DNA of 64,000 bases, taken from Gallionella sp. (GTDB taxonomy: Bacteria > Pseudomonadota > Gammaproteobacteria > Burkholderiales > Gallionellaceae). Made by a program: the position numbers and the translations under genes. Positions 63,241 through 64,000 of this stretch are shown here, one piece after another. The stretch is from assembly GCA_030645535.1 (NCBI GenBank), contig JAUSNM010000055.1, forward strand, positions 1-64,000, given 5' to 3'. How positions within the stretch are numbered: position 1 is the stretch's first letter; every line of letters starts with the position of its first letter. Under the pieces are notes generated by a model. It searched no databases. It saw only the letters and a program-made list of their open reading frames with translations, and was not told the origin of the DNA.

Positions 63241-63900
63241 TTGGGGCAAAAACCGATCGGCATCCTCGGCGGCACATTTGACCCGATTCATTACGGTCAT
63301 CTGCGTCTTGCCGAGGAAATGCTGGAATTGGCCGGATTGCAGCACATCCGCTTCATCCCGACCGGTAATCCGCCGCATCGCGACACGCCCAAGGTCTCGG
63401 CTGCGCACCGAAGTGCGATGGTGCAACTGGCAATAGCCGACCAGCCCGCTTTTGTGCTGGATGAGCGCGAAGTCAGGCGCACCACAAAGTGTTATACGGT
63501 GGATACGTTACGCGAACTGCGTACTGAGATGGGTGAGACGCAACCGCTTTGCCTGTTGATGGGCGGCGATGCATTTCTGCAATTGCACACATGGCACGAG
63601 TGGGAACAGATACTCGATCTGGCGCACATCGTGGTGGGATACCGCCCGGGGTTTACACTGGAGAAACGCATCCACACCGCAACGAAGGAATTGCGTCAGC
63701 AATATCAACAGCGCTTGTGTACTGTGGATTATTTATCGCAACAAGCCGCGGGCGGCATCGCCGAATTGGCGATACCAAAACTTGAAATCTCTGCCACGCT
63801 GATCCGCAGTCGTGTGGCAGAAAAACGCACCATCCGCTACCTGCTGCCAGCATCTGTGGCAGACTACATTTATCAACATAATTTATATACACCATGCTAA
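63241..63900 (+). CDS. nadD: nicotinate-nucleotide adenylyltransferase
   Basis: A 219-residue enzyme making NaAD for NAD synthesis. GILGGTFDPIHYGHLRLAEE holds the HxGH-type nucleotidyl transfer site, followed by FIPTGNPPHR and the C-terminal ISATLIRSRVAEKRTIRYLL (SxTxxR). The start is TTG at 63241, one base after the aceF stop; the only upstream ATG (63166) would lie inside aceF. Overlaps rsfS by 7 bases. Confidence 0.93.
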   Translation: MGQKPIGILGGTFDPIHYGHLRLAEEMLELAGLQHIRFIPTGNPPHRDTPKVSAAHRSAMVQLAIADQPAFVLDEREVRRTTKCYTVDTLRELRTEMGETQPLCLLMGGDAFLQLHTWHEWEQILDLAHIVVGYRPGFTLEKRIHTATKELRQQYQQRLCTVDYLSQQAAGGIAELAIPKLEISATLIRSRVAEKRTIRYLLPASVADYIYQHNLYTPC

Positions 63901-64000
63901 CTACTGAAGAAAAAACCAAAGCCGTCGTCGCGGCCCTTGAAGACATCAAGGCCACTGACATTACCGTAATCGACACCAGCAAACTCAGCTCGCTGTTTGA
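63894..64000 (+). CDS. rsfS: ribosomal silencing factor RsfS, partial (runs off the window)
   Basis: The first 35 codons (MLTTEEKTKAVVAALEDIKA, then TDITVIDTSKLSSLFD) match the start of RsfS/YbeB, which binds L14 and blocks subunit joining in starvation. The window ends before the domain is complete. It overlaps nadD, its usual neighbour. Confidence 0.9.
   Translation, partial: MLTTEEKTKAVVAALEDIKATDITVIDTSKLSSLF

Overview
The window is a gene-dense piece of a bacterial chromosome. The gene content and order point to a betaproteobacterium, most likely of the Nitrosomonadales/Gallionellaceae type; this is inferred from dapF-DUF484-xerC, rpsP-rimM-trmD-rplS, dusB-fis-purH-purD, divergent ffh/ypjD and nadD-rsfS, not from a database match. 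A cbbY-like phosphatase, rpe and gph in a row would suit a Calvin-cycle autotroph, but no RuBisCO gene lies here. There is no rRNA, CRISPR array, prophage or intact insertion sequence. One tRNA-Arg(CCG) and one IS3-family transposase remnant are present.

Layout. 1-6 kb: membrane-lipid genes (PAP2 phosphatase, GT4 glycosyltransferase, dgkA), then an EAL-CBS-GGDEF protein overlapping a chemoreceptor. 6-15.5 kb: a lipoprotein, the IS3 remnant, tRNA-Arg, tag, dapF-DUF484-xerC-rlmI, a higBA toxin-antitoxin pair whose antitoxin has an in-frame stop, an iron-sulfur flavin reductase and an SDR protein. 15.7-28 kb, all minus strand: htpG with a heat-shock-type promoter, a GST, trpD and trpG, a GNAT-fold protein, an FAD oxidoreductase, a TumE/TumA toxin-antitoxin pair, trpE with a possible Trp leader peptide, gph, a lipoprotein, rpe and cbbY. 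27.7-35 kb: ffh, ypjD, the rpsP ribosomal operon, ogt and xerD. 34.6-39 kb is looser: two small membrane or lipoproteins, a MipA/OmpV outer-membrane protein and a Crp/Fnr regulator. 39-47 kb: VanZ-like protein, ferredoxin, hydrolase, NodI/NodJ-type ABC exporter, hemJ, rlmL, a degenerate EAL protein and hemF. 47-64 kb: tsaC, purD, purH, fis, dusB, ubiH-like, dsbC, a Cys-less LOV-like/GGDEF protein, mltA, apaG, ilvA, fau, aceE-aceF, nadD and the start of rsfS.

No single undescribed gene system stands out. The unusual feature is the amount and placement of small repeats. Heptanucleotide tandem repeats occur at five loci, one of them inside aceE. A CCCTCTCC-type palindrome is read in frame within or at the ends of several proteins (glycosyltransferase, Ogt, XerD, UbiH-like). 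A two-hairpin element follows rlmI and xerD with compensatory changes between the copies. There is also a MITE-like element with 20-bp inverted ends, a C9 tract near the start of the Crp/Fnr gene, and a 15-nt sequence shared at the same distance upstream of the Crp/Fnr and degenerate-EAL genes. Three c-di-GMP-type proteins lie in the window, and two of them look catalytically degenerate.
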